64,000 nt of DNA. Source: Yinghuangia seranimata (GTDB taxonomy: Bacteria > Actinomycetota > Actinomycetes > Streptomycetales > Streptomycetaceae). A model generated the notes under the pieces. It was not told the DNA's origin. It did not search any database and was given only the letters and a program-made list of their open reading frames with translations. Location of the stretch: NCBI RefSeq assembly GCF_029953285.1, contig NZ_JASAOI010000010.1:1-64000 (forward strand). The letters are read 5' to 3'. This document shows, in pieces, positions 37,658 to 46,429 of this stretch. Both the position numbers and the translations under genes were made by a program. Numbering within the stretch: the first letter of the stretch is position 1; the number at the start of each line of letters is the position of its first letter.

Positions 37658-38098
37658 TCACCGCACCAGCCCGTCGACGTACACCCACTCCCCGGCCTCG
37701 TCGCGAACGAATCGGCTGGTCTCCTCCAGCACGCCCTCCTGCCCGCGCTCCCGATACCGCGCGCGGAACGCGACGACCCCCCGGTCGTGGAACGGCCCGC
37801 CGTCGGTCGTCGACGTGATCTCCAGCCCGAGCCACCGCGTCTTCGGGTCGAGGTCCAGCTCGTCCGGCCGCGAATCCCGATGCCAGCTCCGGACCAGGTA
37901 CTCCCGGTCTCCCACTGCATAGGCGCTGTACCGCGCCCGCATCAACCGCTCCGCCGTCGGCGCGGCCGCACCCCGGTGGTACCGCGCACAACAGTCGCGA
38001 TACGCCCCACCGTCCAACCCGCACGGACACGGATCCCCGTCGGAGACTCCGGAGGCGGCAGGAGCCTTGGAGCGCGTGTTCACCTTGCGTCGCGACAT
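37658..38098 (-). CDS. YchJ-family protein with SEC-C zinc motif
   Basis: A 146-aa UPF0225/YchJ-type protein. The N-terminal SEC-C zinc-binding motif is DPCPCGLDGGAYRDCCARYH, followed by RLMRARYSAYAVGDREYLVR, SWHRDSRPDELDLDPKTRW and VVAFRARYRERGQEGVLEET, all family signatures (NTF2-like core). The function is unknown, possibly protein-quality or zinc related. ATG 38,098 is preferred; a -10-like CATAAT lies 7 bp upstream (38,106-38,111 on the plus strand), so it may be leaderless. It is 8 bp downstream of the SMI1/KNR4-type gene and likely co-transcribed too. Confidence 0.88.
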   Translation of the reverse strand: MSRRKVNTRSKAPAASGVSDGDPCPCGLDGGAYRDCCARYHRGAAAPTAERLMRARYSAYAVGDREYLVRSWHRDSRPDELDLDPKTRWLGLEITSTTDGGPFHDRGVVAFRARYRERGQEGVLEETSRFVRDEAGEWVYVDGLVR

Positions 38099-38106
38099 GG
38101 CGGCCA

Positions 38107-38793
38107 TTATGGCGCGCTGAGCCACGGCTCCTTCGCGGCGTCACGCCAGCGTGCCCATGCCCAGGCGCCTTCGGTCACCCAGACGACGGTCTCGGCATTC
38201 GCATACCAGCGGGACCCCTCATCGTCCGGGCCGGCCCGCCCGTAGTCCGGCAAGGGCAGGTGGTCGTATCGCTGTTTCAGCGCCTCGTATTCGGCGACGT
38301 CCGCGAGTTCGAGGGTGTCGCACTGGTCGTCCCCGGCCAACACGCTCTCGAACAGCACCATCTCGACGGCGGCGAGCGAGAACCGGTCGAACCACGGCTC
38401 CCACTGTTCGTCGCGCCACCCGCACGGCCGGGTGGCCGTCGGCGGATCGGGGTCGTCCGGGTCCAGAAGCACGCCCCATTCGGAGACGGCCTGGTTCTCC
38501 ATCCGGTACACCAGCACGTCGCCCTCGACCCGTAGCTGGTCGAGCGGCAGCAGTACGTCCTGGTTGGACGTCAGGTCGGCGCGACGCCCCAGCAACCGGT
38601 ACGTCTCGCGCAGCGCGAGCGGGAGCGCGACCCCGAGCCGGGCCTCGGCTGCCAGGAGTTCGTCCTCCGGGCAGCCGTCGCCGGGGCGGATCGCCGTGCA
38701 CCACGCCGCCGCGTAGCGCTCGATGAACCGCAGCGCCGTGGGTGTGTCACGGATCGCTGCGAGCTCGGTGCGCGGGTCGAAGCCCGTTGTCAT
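38107..38793 (-). CDS. SMI1/KNR4 (SUKH)-like protein
   Basis: A 228-aa protein resembling the SMI1/KNR4 superfamily: RPGDGCPEDELLAAEARLGV, then the core LPLALRETYRLLGRRADLTS, LLPLDQLRVEGDVLVYRMEN, WGVLLDPDDPDPPTATRPCG and several conserved Trp (DEQWEPWFDRFSLAAVEMVL). The family includes many immunity proteins of polymorphic toxin systems as well as cellular regulators. No toxin gene is adjacent, so it may be an orphan immunity protein. The start could be 38,793 or 38,802. Confidence 0.75.
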   Translation of the reverse strand: MTTGFDPRTELAAIRDTPTALRFIERYAAAWCTAIRPGDGCPEDELLAAEARLGVALPLALRETYRLLGRRADLTSNQDVLLPLDQLRVEGDVLVYRMENQAVSEWGVLLDPDDPDPPTATRPCGWRDEQWEPWFDRFSLAAVEMVLFESVLAGDDQCDTLELADVAEYEALKQRYDHLPLPDYGRAGPDDEGSRWYANAETVVWVTEGAWAWARWRDAAKEPWLSAP

Positions 38794-38849
38794 GCGGCGC
38801 ATGGTACGCGGAGCCCGATATTCGGATGCAGCCGGCGCCCTCGCGGTGA

Positions 38850-39695
<846 letters not shown>

Positions 39696-39834
39696 CCTTC
39701 GCTTCCGAATATCGGGGCTTCCCGGCGTGCCGTTGCCCTGGGTGGGTCGGTAGGGCCTGCGAGGCTGGCTCCAACGGGGTCGTGCGCGGATTCGGCTGCG
39801 TGCGGTTTGTCACGACGATTCGTCGGAGGGTGGC

Positions 39835-40626
39835 ATGCTCACCTCGACCAATACCCCGGGCGGTCCCACGTGGCTGGACGTGGGGTCCCCTGACATCGAG
39901 ACACACGCCGCGTACTACACCAGGCTGTTCGGCTGGACGTTCACGCCCGGGGACGCGACGAACAACGGCTACGGGCGGTTCAAGCTCGGCGGGCGCACCA
40001 TCGCCGGGATCGGGCCGCTGACCGAGGGTGCGAGTTCCGGGTGGACGGTGTACTTCGGTACGCGTGACGCCGACGGCACCGCGAAGGCCGTGTTGGAGGC
40101 GGGCGGGAGTGTGCGCGTCGAGCCGCTCGACGTCGACGACAAGGGCCGGATGGCCGCGTTCACCGACCCGACCGGCGCCGAGTTCGCCGTGTGGCAGCCG
40201 GGGGAGGTCACGGGCCTGGAGGACGTGAACTCCCCCGGGTCGATGAGCTGGCTCGAGCTGTACACGACGGACGCGGCGTCGGCCAAGGACTTCTACCGTG
40301 CGGTGTTCGGATGGGACATCGTGGACGCTCCGATGGGCGGCGAGGGCCTCGCGTACTCGATCGTGTCCCCCAGCGGCGGTGGCCCGACCACCATGCACGG
40401 CGGCCTGATGCAGTTGCCGCCCGACAACCTGGCGGCCGGGTCGACGTCGGAGTGGCATCCGTACTTCGAGGTGGCGGACTGCGACGAGGCCGCCATGCAG
40501 GCCCGGGAGCTCGGCGGCATGCTGCTGATCCCGCCGATGGACGTGCCGATGGCGGGCCGTATCGCGATGGTGCTCGACCCGTTCGGCGCGGTGTTCGCGT
40601 TGATCACGAGCGCGCCGCAGCAGTAG
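39835..40626 (+). CDS. Tandem VOC (glyoxalase-fold) protein
   Basis: A 263-aa protein with two VOC domains. The first is TWLDVGSPDIETHAAYYTRL to TDPTGAEFAVWQPG; the second is SWLELYTTDAASAKDFYRAV to LDPFGAVFALITSAP. The pattern matches the actinobacterial CFP-30/27 glyoxalase-like family of unknown substrate. CGGAGGG lies before ATG 39,835. It is convergent with the P450 gene, 10 bp apart. Confidence 0.88.
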   Translation: MLTSTNTPGGPTWLDVGSPDIETHAAYYTRLFGWTFTPGDATNNGYGRFKLGGRTIAGIGPLTEGASSGWTVYFGTRDADGTAKAVLEAGGSVRVEPLDVDDKGRMAAFTDPTGAEFAVWQPGEVTGLEDVNSPGSMSWLELYTTDAASAKDFYRAVFGWDIVDAPMGGEGLAYSIVSPSGGGPTTMHGGLMQLPPDNLAAGSTSEWHPYFEVADCDEAAMQARELGGMLLIPPMDVPMAGRIAMVLDPFGAVFALITSAPQQ

Positions 40627-40636
40627 CCGCCGGCGG

Positions 40637-41860
40637 TCACCAACGGACCGGGAGGGCCTGCAGCTTGAGTACGCGCAGGCCCTCCGACCACGCCAGCTCG
40701 GAGGCGGGCACGGCGAGTTCGAGGTCCGGGAGGCGTCGGAGCACGGTTTCGAAGGCGGTCCGCAGTTCGAGGCGCGCCAAATGGACGCCGAGGCAGTGGT
40801 GCGGCCCGTGCCCGAAGGCGATGTGCCCGGCGGGGTCGCGGGTGATGTCGAAGCGGTCCGGGTCGGGGAACCGTGCCGGGTCGCGGTTGGCTACGCCGAA
40901 CGGCGCGACCACGCCCTCGCCGGGGCGCACCGTCACGCCGCCGAGCTCCAGTTCGGTCGTGACGATGCGCGGTGTGCCGCCCGAGCCCGGTGGGACGAAG
41001 CGCAGGATCTCCTCCACCGCGTCGTTCAGCCGCTCGGGTTCGGCGCGCAGCAGCGCCAGTTGCTCCGGGTGGGTGAGGAGCGTGTAGAGGCCGCGGCTGA
41101 AGACGGTGGCGGTCGTCTCGTGCCCGGCGGAGATCAACGCCCTGACGAGGTTGACGAGTTCGGTCTCGCTGAGCCGGTCGTCGTCGTCCCGGGCGGAGAC
41201 GAGGGCGTCGAGCAGGTCGGCGTCGTCCTCGTCCGATACCGGGGGCGCGGCGCGGCGTTCGGCGATGAGCGTGGCGACGTACGCGATGTACTCCCGGTGC
41301 GCGGCGACGAGTTCCTCGCGCGTCCAGCGGGTGAGTGACAGCCCCATCTCGGTCCAGCGGCGGAACGACGCCGCGTCGGCCTCGGGTATGCCGAGCAGTT
41401 CGGAGATGATCCGGATCGGCAGCGGCAGCGCGAAGCCCTCGTAGATGTCGCCGGTGCGGCCCGGCGACGCCGCGAACGCGTCCAGCAGGTCGTCGGCGAC
41501 GGCCTGGACGCGGGGCTGCCAGGTGCGGATCCGGCGCGGGGTGAACGCGCCCTGCACGATGCGGCGGATCCGCGTGTGCTCGGGCGCGTCCATCGCGACG
41601 ATCATGTCCTTGACCATCGTGCCGTCGTAGGCGGCGACCAGCCTGGGCGCGCCCGGGATGTCGGGGCGGCGGCTGAAGCGCGGGTCGCCCAGCACGGTCA
41701 GGATGTCGTCGTAGCGGCTGGCCAGCCACGCCCGGTCCCCCGACGGCAGGACCACGGGCGCGACGGGGCAGAAGCCGCGCAGCGCGTCGAACTCGGTCGG
41801 GTGCGTCCCGCCGGGTCCGGTGTCGAACGGGAAGTGCAGTGTCGCGTCGTCGAGTTCCAT
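40637..41860 (-). CDS. Cytochrome P450
   Basis: A 407-aa bacterial P450 (CYP105/107-like organisation). It has the I-helix oxygen-binding ALISAGHETTATVF, the EEILR (ExxR) motif in VEEILRFVPPG, and the heme-ligand loop HIAFGHGPHHCLGVHLARLE with the Cys thiolate. It should hydroxylate a small hydrophobic substrate using a ferredoxin and reductase that are not nearby. ATG 41,860 has a GGGGGA site. It is divergent from the hydroxyacid oxidase. Confidence 0.93.
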   Translation of the reverse strand: MELDDATLHFPFDTGPGGTHPTEFDALRGFCPVAPVVLPSGDRAWLASRYDDILTVLGDPRFSRRPDIPGAPRLVAAYDGTMVKDMIVAMDAPEHTRIRRIVQGAFTPRRIRTWQPRVQAVADDLLDAFAASPGRTGDIYEGFALPLPIRIISELLGIPEADAASFRRWTEMGLSLTRWTREELVAAHREYIAYVATLIAERRAAPPVSDEDDADLLDALVSARDDDDRLSETELVNLVRALISAGHETTATVFSRGLYTLLTHPEQLALLRAEPERLNDAVEEILRFVPPGSGGTPRIVTTELELGGVTVRPGEGVVAPFGVANRDPARFPDPDRFDITRDPAGHIAFGHGPHHCLGVHLARLELRTAFETVLRRLPDLELAVPASELAWSEGLRVLKLQALPVRW

Positions 41861-41998
41861 CCGTTTTCCCCCGTGCCGGTCTCGGACATGACCGCCGCGC
41901 CGGGTGTCGGCTGTGGCACGCCACCCGATCACGACCTGTCGAGAATGGTCGCGCCGGGAAAGGGACACAAGGCCGCGGCTTCGGTGTAAGAAGGTCGG

Positions 41999-43207
41999 AT
42001 GACCACCGATGACGCCGCCGGGTCGGCTGCCGGGCGCCCCGCGCTCGGGCCGTTGTCCGGGTTCCAGGACGAGATCTACCTGCAGGGGCTGCTGGAGGAC
42101 CGGGTCCCGGCGTATCCGACCGACGGTGCGGCGCTGGAGGACGCGGCGCGCGCGGTGCTGGCGGACGGGCCGTTCTGGTACGTCGCGGGCGCGGCCGGCA
42201 CCGGGGCGACGGCTCGGGCGAACCGGGAGGCGTTCGACCGGTGGGCGATCGTGCCGCGCATGCTGCGGGACGTCTCGACGCGGAGCCTGGCGCGCACGGT
42301 CCTCGGCACCGAGATGACCGCCCCGCTGCTGCTCGCGCCGGTCGGAGTGCTGTCGATCGTGCACGAGGGCGCCGAGTCGGCGGCGGCGCGGGCGGCCGCC
42401 GCGCTGGGGCTCACGTCCGTGCTGAGCACCGCGTCGTCGACGCCGATGGAGGACGTGGCGGCCGCGGCCGGGGACGGCGCGCGCTGGTACCAGCTGTACT
42501 GGCCGCGTGAGGAGGCCGTGGCGGCGAGCCTGCTGGCGCGTGCGAAGGCAGCCGGGTTCACGACGCTGATGGTCACCCTCGACACCGGGCTGCTGGGCTG
42601 GCGGCCGCACGACCTCGACCGGTCCTACCTGCCGTTCCTGCGCTCGGTCGGGATCGCGAACTACCTGACCGACCCGGCGTTCCGGGCCGGGCTGGCGAAG
42701 CCGGCCGACGAGGACCCGTTCGGCGCGGTGGCGCACTGGGCGGGCATGTTCTCCAACCCGGCGGCGACGTGGGAGCACCTGCCGTTCCTGCGCGCGCACT
42801 GGGACGGGCCGATCGTGCTCAAGGGCGTCCTGCACCCCGACGACGCGCGGCAGGCCCGCGACGCCGGCATGGACGGCGTGGTGGTCTCCAACCACGGCGG
42901 CCGCCAGGTCGACGGCGCGATCGCGGCGCTGGACGCCCTGCCGGGCGTGGTCGACGCGGTCGGCGACGACCTGACGGTGCTGTTCGACAGCGGGGTGCGG
43001 ACCGGCGCGGACATCGCCAAGGCCCTCGCGCTCGGCGCCCGCGCGGTGCTGGTGGGGCGGGCGTACGCCTACGGCCTCGCGCTCGGCGGCGAGGACGGCG
43101 TGCGGCACGTGCTGCGCTGCCTCATGGCCGAACTCGACCTGACGACGGCGCTGTCCGGCCACGCCACGGTGGACGGTCTGACCCGCGACGCGCTGGTGCG
43201 CCGCTGA
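41999..43207 (+). CDS. FMN-dependent 2-hydroxyacid oxidase / lactate 2-monooxygenase-like
   Basis: A 402-aa TIM-barrel flavoprotein of the glycolate oxidase family. FMN-binding segments are LLLAPVGVLSIVHEGAESAA, STASSTPMEDV, RWYQLYWPREE and VLKGVLHPDDARQARDAGMD, followed by the active-site His/Arg in VVVSNHGGRQVDGA and LFDSGVRTGADIAKALALGA. The N-terminus (LSGFQDEIYLQGLLE) and length resemble lactate 2-monooxygenases, which oxidise lactate to acetate and CO2; the exact substrate is uncertain. AAGG lies before ATG 41,999. Confidence 0.9.
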   Translation: MTTDDAAGSAAGRPALGPLSGFQDEIYLQGLLEDRVPAYPTDGAALEDAARAVLADGPFWYVAGAAGTGATARANREAFDRWAIVPRMLRDVSTRSLARTVLGTEMTAPLLLAPVGVLSIVHEGAESAAARAAAALGLTSVLSTASSTPMEDVAAAAGDGARWYQLYWPREEAVAASLLARAKAAGFTTLMVTLDTGLLGWRPHDLDRSYLPFLRSVGIANYLTDPAFRAGLAKPADEDPFGAVAHWAGMFSNPAATWEHLPFLRAHWDGPIVLKGVLHPDDARQARDAGMDGVVVSNHGGRQVDGAIAALDALPGVVDAVGDDLTVLFDSGVRTGADIAKALALGARAVLVGRAYAYGLALGGEDGVRHVLRCLMAELDLTTALSGHATVDGLTRDALVRR

Positions 43208-43240
43208 GCACACGCGGTGCGGGACTGACATCATCGGCGG

Positions 43241-43495
43241 ATGCCTGACGCACCGCACAGCCACCACTGGATCATCACGGTCCAGTGGGCCGACACCATC
43301 GCCAGCTACCGCGGCACCCTGACGCCGCCGCCCGGCCGCACGCGCGCCGAGGTGTGCGAGGAGGTGCTGGCCCACGCCATGACCTCGGCGGGGCGGACGG
43401 ACGAGCCGTCGCTGCTGTTCTTCGCACTGGAGCGGAACGCGCTGGACGAGAACGGGAACGGGCTGTCGGGCATGTTCAGGGACCGCAAGCGCTGA
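43241..43495 (+). CDS. Small uncharacterised protein
   Basis: An 84-aa protein, MPDAPHSHHWIITVQWADTI at its start and ending GNGLSGMFRDRKR, with LTPPPGRTRAEVCEEVLAHA in the middle. It has no signal peptide or motifs. It follows the oxidase by 33 bp on the same strand. Codon bias fits coding and similar small proteins occur in streptomycetes, but the family is not recognised. No clear ribosome site. Confidence 0.6.
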   Translation: MPDAPHSHHWIITVQWADTIASYRGTLTPPPGRTRAEVCEEVLAHAMTSAGRTDEPSLLFFALERNALDENGNGLSGMFRDRKR

Positions 43496-43773
43496 CGGTC
43501 GGCCGGCGGACGGGGCGGTTCGCGACGGGCGGCCCACCGCGACAGGAACAACAACGGATCGCGACAGGCGCACCGCGGCGGCACGGACGGTCGGGGTCGG
43601 TTCGCGCGTGCCCGCCCGGGAGCTGTTCCGCACGGTCGCCGGGCCCGAGGACGCCGAGCTCGGCCGCGCACCGCGACGGGCGTCGGCACCCCGGCCGCCG
43701 TCTCGGTGGTCGTGCCGGTCGGGCGACTCCCTCGGGCACAGGCGCTCGTGGTGGCCGTACCCCGGGCGCGCGC

Positions 43774-44970
43774 CTACCCCGCCGCGGCCGCCTCCCCCAC
43801 CGCCACCCGTCGCCGGTGCGCCGGGGCCTCGATCAGGACCGTCCCCGCGATCAGCGCGGCCGTCGCGAACAGCAGGACGGCGACCGGGACATGCGGGGCG
43901 AGCGGGATCAGCGCCGGGAACGCCAGGGCGGTCAGCAGGCGGGTCAGCACGGCCGGTTCGCGCGGGCCCGTGAAGGCCGCCCGTACCGCCGCCGAGGACG
44001 CGTAGAACAGGCCGACGCCGCCGAGCAGGCAGGCCGCCGCCGCGGTCGGGACGTGCGGCTCGTCGCCGGCCACCGCGATGCCGAGCGCGGCGCCCGCCAG
44101 GGCCAGGCCCAGCTGCGCCGGGAGGTGCCCGAACACGTACGCGTCGCGCAGCGACTGCCGTTCGGCCATGGCCTCGTGGCTGCCCCGGCGGGTGCTGCTG
44201 GCGTTGAAGTACGTCCACCACAGCCCGCCGCACACCGCGAACGCCGCCGCGCCGGTCAGCGCGCTGGAGACGGTCGCGCGCGGGGACGCGGCGAGCCCGT
44301 TCGTCAGGCCCAGCACCGCCTCGCCGATCACGATGATGGTGAACAGGCCGAACCGTTCGCGCAGGTGTTCCGTGTCGACCGGGGCGCCGGATATGCGCCG
44401 TCGGGCGAGGAACGGCAGGGCCAGCTCGGCGAGCATCGCGGCCGCCCACACGCCGTACCGCGCGGGGCCGGACGGCAGGAACACGCCGCCGATCCACAGC
44501 GCCGAGGTCGCGGCCGTGCCCGCGCCGAACGAGCGCAGGATGGGCCGGAACAGCGCGTCGTGCCGGGCCGCGACCGCGTACGTGGCGACGATGACCGCGC
44601 GGGCGGCGACGTACATGACCGCGAACGCCGCGTCGGTACCGCGTCCGCCGTGGCCGACGCCGCCGACGAAAACGGTGACGCCCGCGACGGCCGCCATGCC
44701 GACCATGGTCAGCATGCGGTGCACCAGGTCGTCGGGGTCGAAGCGGTTGGCACGCGTCGTGTAGACGACCCACAGCCACCACACCGGGACGAACAGCGCG
44801 GCGGCGCCCGCGACCGAGCCGAGCGTCGGATGTCCGCCGACCCGGTGCGTGACCTGCCCGACGGCGGCCACGAACACCAGGTCGCAGAACAGCTCGAACC
44901 AGGTCGCCCGGCGTTCACCCGCGGCCTCCCCGGCCGGAGGCTCCCCCGCCTCCCCCGTCGCGGCCGTCAC
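43774..44970 (-). CDS. Low-temperature-requirement A (LtrA)-like membrane protein
   Basis: A 398-aa polytopic membrane protein of the LtrA family: RRATWFELFCDLVFVAAVGQ, a hallmark near residue 20; then ALFVPVWWLWVVYTTRANRF, RFGLFTIIVIGEAVLGL and GGLWWTYFNASSTRRG with about ten to eleven helices. The biochemical role is unknown. GTG 44,970 overlaps the Nudix stop (GTGA), so the pair is translationally coupled with Nudix first. Confidence 0.9.
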   Translation of the reverse strand: MTAATGEAGEPPAGEAAGERRATWFELFCDLVFVAAVGQVTHRVGGHPTLGSVAGAAALFVPVWWLWVVYTTRANRFDPDDLVHRMLTMVGMAAVAGVTVFVGGVGHGGRGTDAAFAVMYVAARAVIVATYAVAARHDALFRPILRSFGAGTAATSALWIGGVFLPSGPARYGVWAAAMLAELALPFLARRRISGAPVDTEHLRERFGLFTIIVIGEAVLGLTNGLAASPRATVSSALTGAAAFAVCGGLWWTYFNASSTRRGSHEAMAERQSLRDAYVFGHLPAQLGLALAGAALGIAVAGDEPHVPTAAAACLLGGVGLFYASSAAVRAAFTGPREPAVLTRLLTALAFPALIPLAPHVPVAVLLFATAALIAGTVLIEAPAHRRRVAVGEAAAAG

Positions 44971-45401
44971 AGCCGCCCCTCCGCCGCCGCGGCGGCGAAC
45001 AGCGCGAGGGTCTCCGGCAGCTGCGAGTGCAGCGTCCCCGGCAGCGCGTCGGGCGCGAACCACTCCAGGGCGTCGAACTTGTGCGGCTCCCCGATCGCCA
45101 CCGCGTCGGGCTCGACCCGGACCGCGAAGACGACGGCGACCCAGTGCGACTCGACCGGGTCGCCGCGCAGCACGTTGCGGACGCCGAGCTGGACGATCTC
45201 CTTGGGCGCCGCCACGTACTCCTCGCGCACCTCGCGTTCGACCGCGGTCTCGAACGCCTCACCGAACTCCAGTGCGCCCGCGCCGCAGTCCCACGCGCCG
45301 CGCTCGTCGCGCGCCTCCGGCCCGCGGCGGGCGAGCAGCACCCGCCCGTCGCCGTCGTGGCAGACGAAGACGCAGGACACGGAAGGGGTTCGGGCGGTCA
45401 T
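44967..45401 (-). CDS. Nudix hydrolase
   Basis: A 144-aa Nudix-fold pyrophosphohydrolase. The Nudix box is GALEFGEAFETAVEREVREE with the metal-binding Glu residues in place; the following consensus Gly is replaced by Tyr (REEY). RVLLARRGPEARDERGAWDC and a C-terminal ALEWFAPDALPGTLHSQLPE complete the fold. The substrate is unknown (nucleoside diphosphate derivative). It is coupled to the downstream LtrA-like gene. Confidence 0.88.
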   Translation of the reverse strand: MTARTPSVSCVFVCHDGDGRVLLARRGPEARDERGAWDCGAGALEFGEAFETAVEREVREEYVAAPKEIVQLGVRNVLRGDPVESHWVAVVFAVRVEPDAVAIGEPHKFDALEWFAPDALPGTLHSQLPETLALFAAAAAEGRL

Positions 45402-45480
45402 GCCGGTGCTCCACGGGGTCGTACGAGGGGGACGCGCCTAGTAGACCAGAGCGGCCCGGTGCGCCGTGTGCTCAGAAGTG

Positions 45481-46200
45481 TCAGAAGTGCCGGAGCAGGT
45501 CGCGGAACGCCGTCAGGTGCAGGACGCCCGTGTCGCCCGGGTCGACCTCTTCCTGTTCCAACACCCAGGTGTGCGGGTGCGGGATGAAAACGGCGCGCAG
45601 TCCGGCCTTGCGCGCGGGGATGATGTCCGACTTGGGGGAGTTCCCGATCATCCAGCTGTGCTCGGGGTCGAGGCCGAGGTCCTCGACGAGCGCGGTGTAG
45701 GTGTCGGTGTTCTTCTCGGCGACGATGTGCACGCTGCGGAAGTGCGCGTCGAGGCCGGACGCCTCGATCTTCTCCCGCTGCTCGTCGACCGCGCCCTTGG
45801 TGAGCAGCCGCAGGTCGTGCCGCCCGGCCAGCACCGCCAGCGTGTCGGCGACGCCCGGCATGAGCTCGACGTGCCCGCGCTCGATGAGCGGCGCGGCGAG
45901 CTCCGCGATGTGCTCGAGCTCGGCGCCGGTGGCGGGGCGCTCGCGCAGCCGCGCGAAGCAGTCGGCGAGGCTGCCGAGGAACACCTTGCTGCCGTAGCCG
46001 TGCGTCACGGCGTTGGCCCGCTCGATGTCGTCGAGGACGGAGCGCACCTCGTCGCGCGAGAGCACCGGGTGGACGAGCCAGTCAAGGTAGTCGTCGATGA
46101 CGCGCTCGAACAGGACGTTGTTCTCCCAGAGGGTGTCGTCGGCGTCGAAGATCAGCACCTGGGCGGTGGGCGGGGCGGGGTACGGGGAGGCGTCGGTCAC
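45481..46200 (-). CDS. HAD-superfamily phosphatase
   Basis: A 239-aa HAD hydrolase. Motif I is VLIFDADDTLWENN with the nucleophile and acid Asp pair; motif II is LRLLTKGAVDEQREKI (Thr); Lys and motif III/IV are in HIVAEKNTDTYTALVEDLGL and SWMIGNSPKSDIIPARKAGL. The DADDTLW start and cap region (VTHGYGSKVFLGSLADCFAR) match a small-molecule phosphatase family found across bacteria. The substrate is unknown. GTG 46,200. Confidence 0.9.
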   Translation of the reverse strand: MTDASPYPAPPTAQVLIFDADDTLWENNVLFERVIDDYLDWLVHPVLSRDEVRSVLDDIERANAVTHGYGSKVFLGSLADCFARLRERPATGAELEHIAELAAPLIERGHVELMPGVADTLAVLAGRHDLRLLTKGAVDEQREKIEASGLDAHFRSVHIVAEKNTDTYTALVEDLGLDPEHSWMIGNSPKSDIIPARKAGLRAVFIPHPHTWVLEQEEVDPGDTGVLHLTAFRDLLRHF

Positions 46201-46259
46201 GTGCGCACCCTAGGCACGCGTCCACAAGTGGATCAAGCGGTTTGCCCGCGCGCGGCCAC

Positions 46260-46275
46260 ATTGGTGTAGACCTTT
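46260..46275. promoter_or_regulatory. DasR-like (GntR/HutC) operator candidate
   Basis: ATTGGTGTAGACCTTT keeps the TGGT-TAGACC core of the DasR-responsive element (palindromic TGGTCTAGACCA), with mismatches in the centre and right arm. A -10-like TACGAT follows (46,276-46,281). It lies in the divergent region between the HAD phosphatase and the pseudokinase. Binding is untested and a single site could be chance. Confidence 0.3.
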
Positions 46276-46429
46276 TACGATCAACCGGTGGGTGTCCGCG
46301 AACCGCCGCCCGACGTGCGGATTGGCTGATCATCCGTCACGCCACGGCAGTTCGCCGTTCACTTCGCGGACACCCGGCCATGACTGGATACCAGGGTCGG
46401 GTGAAGCGGGTCTCGGGGGTGGGCAGCAC

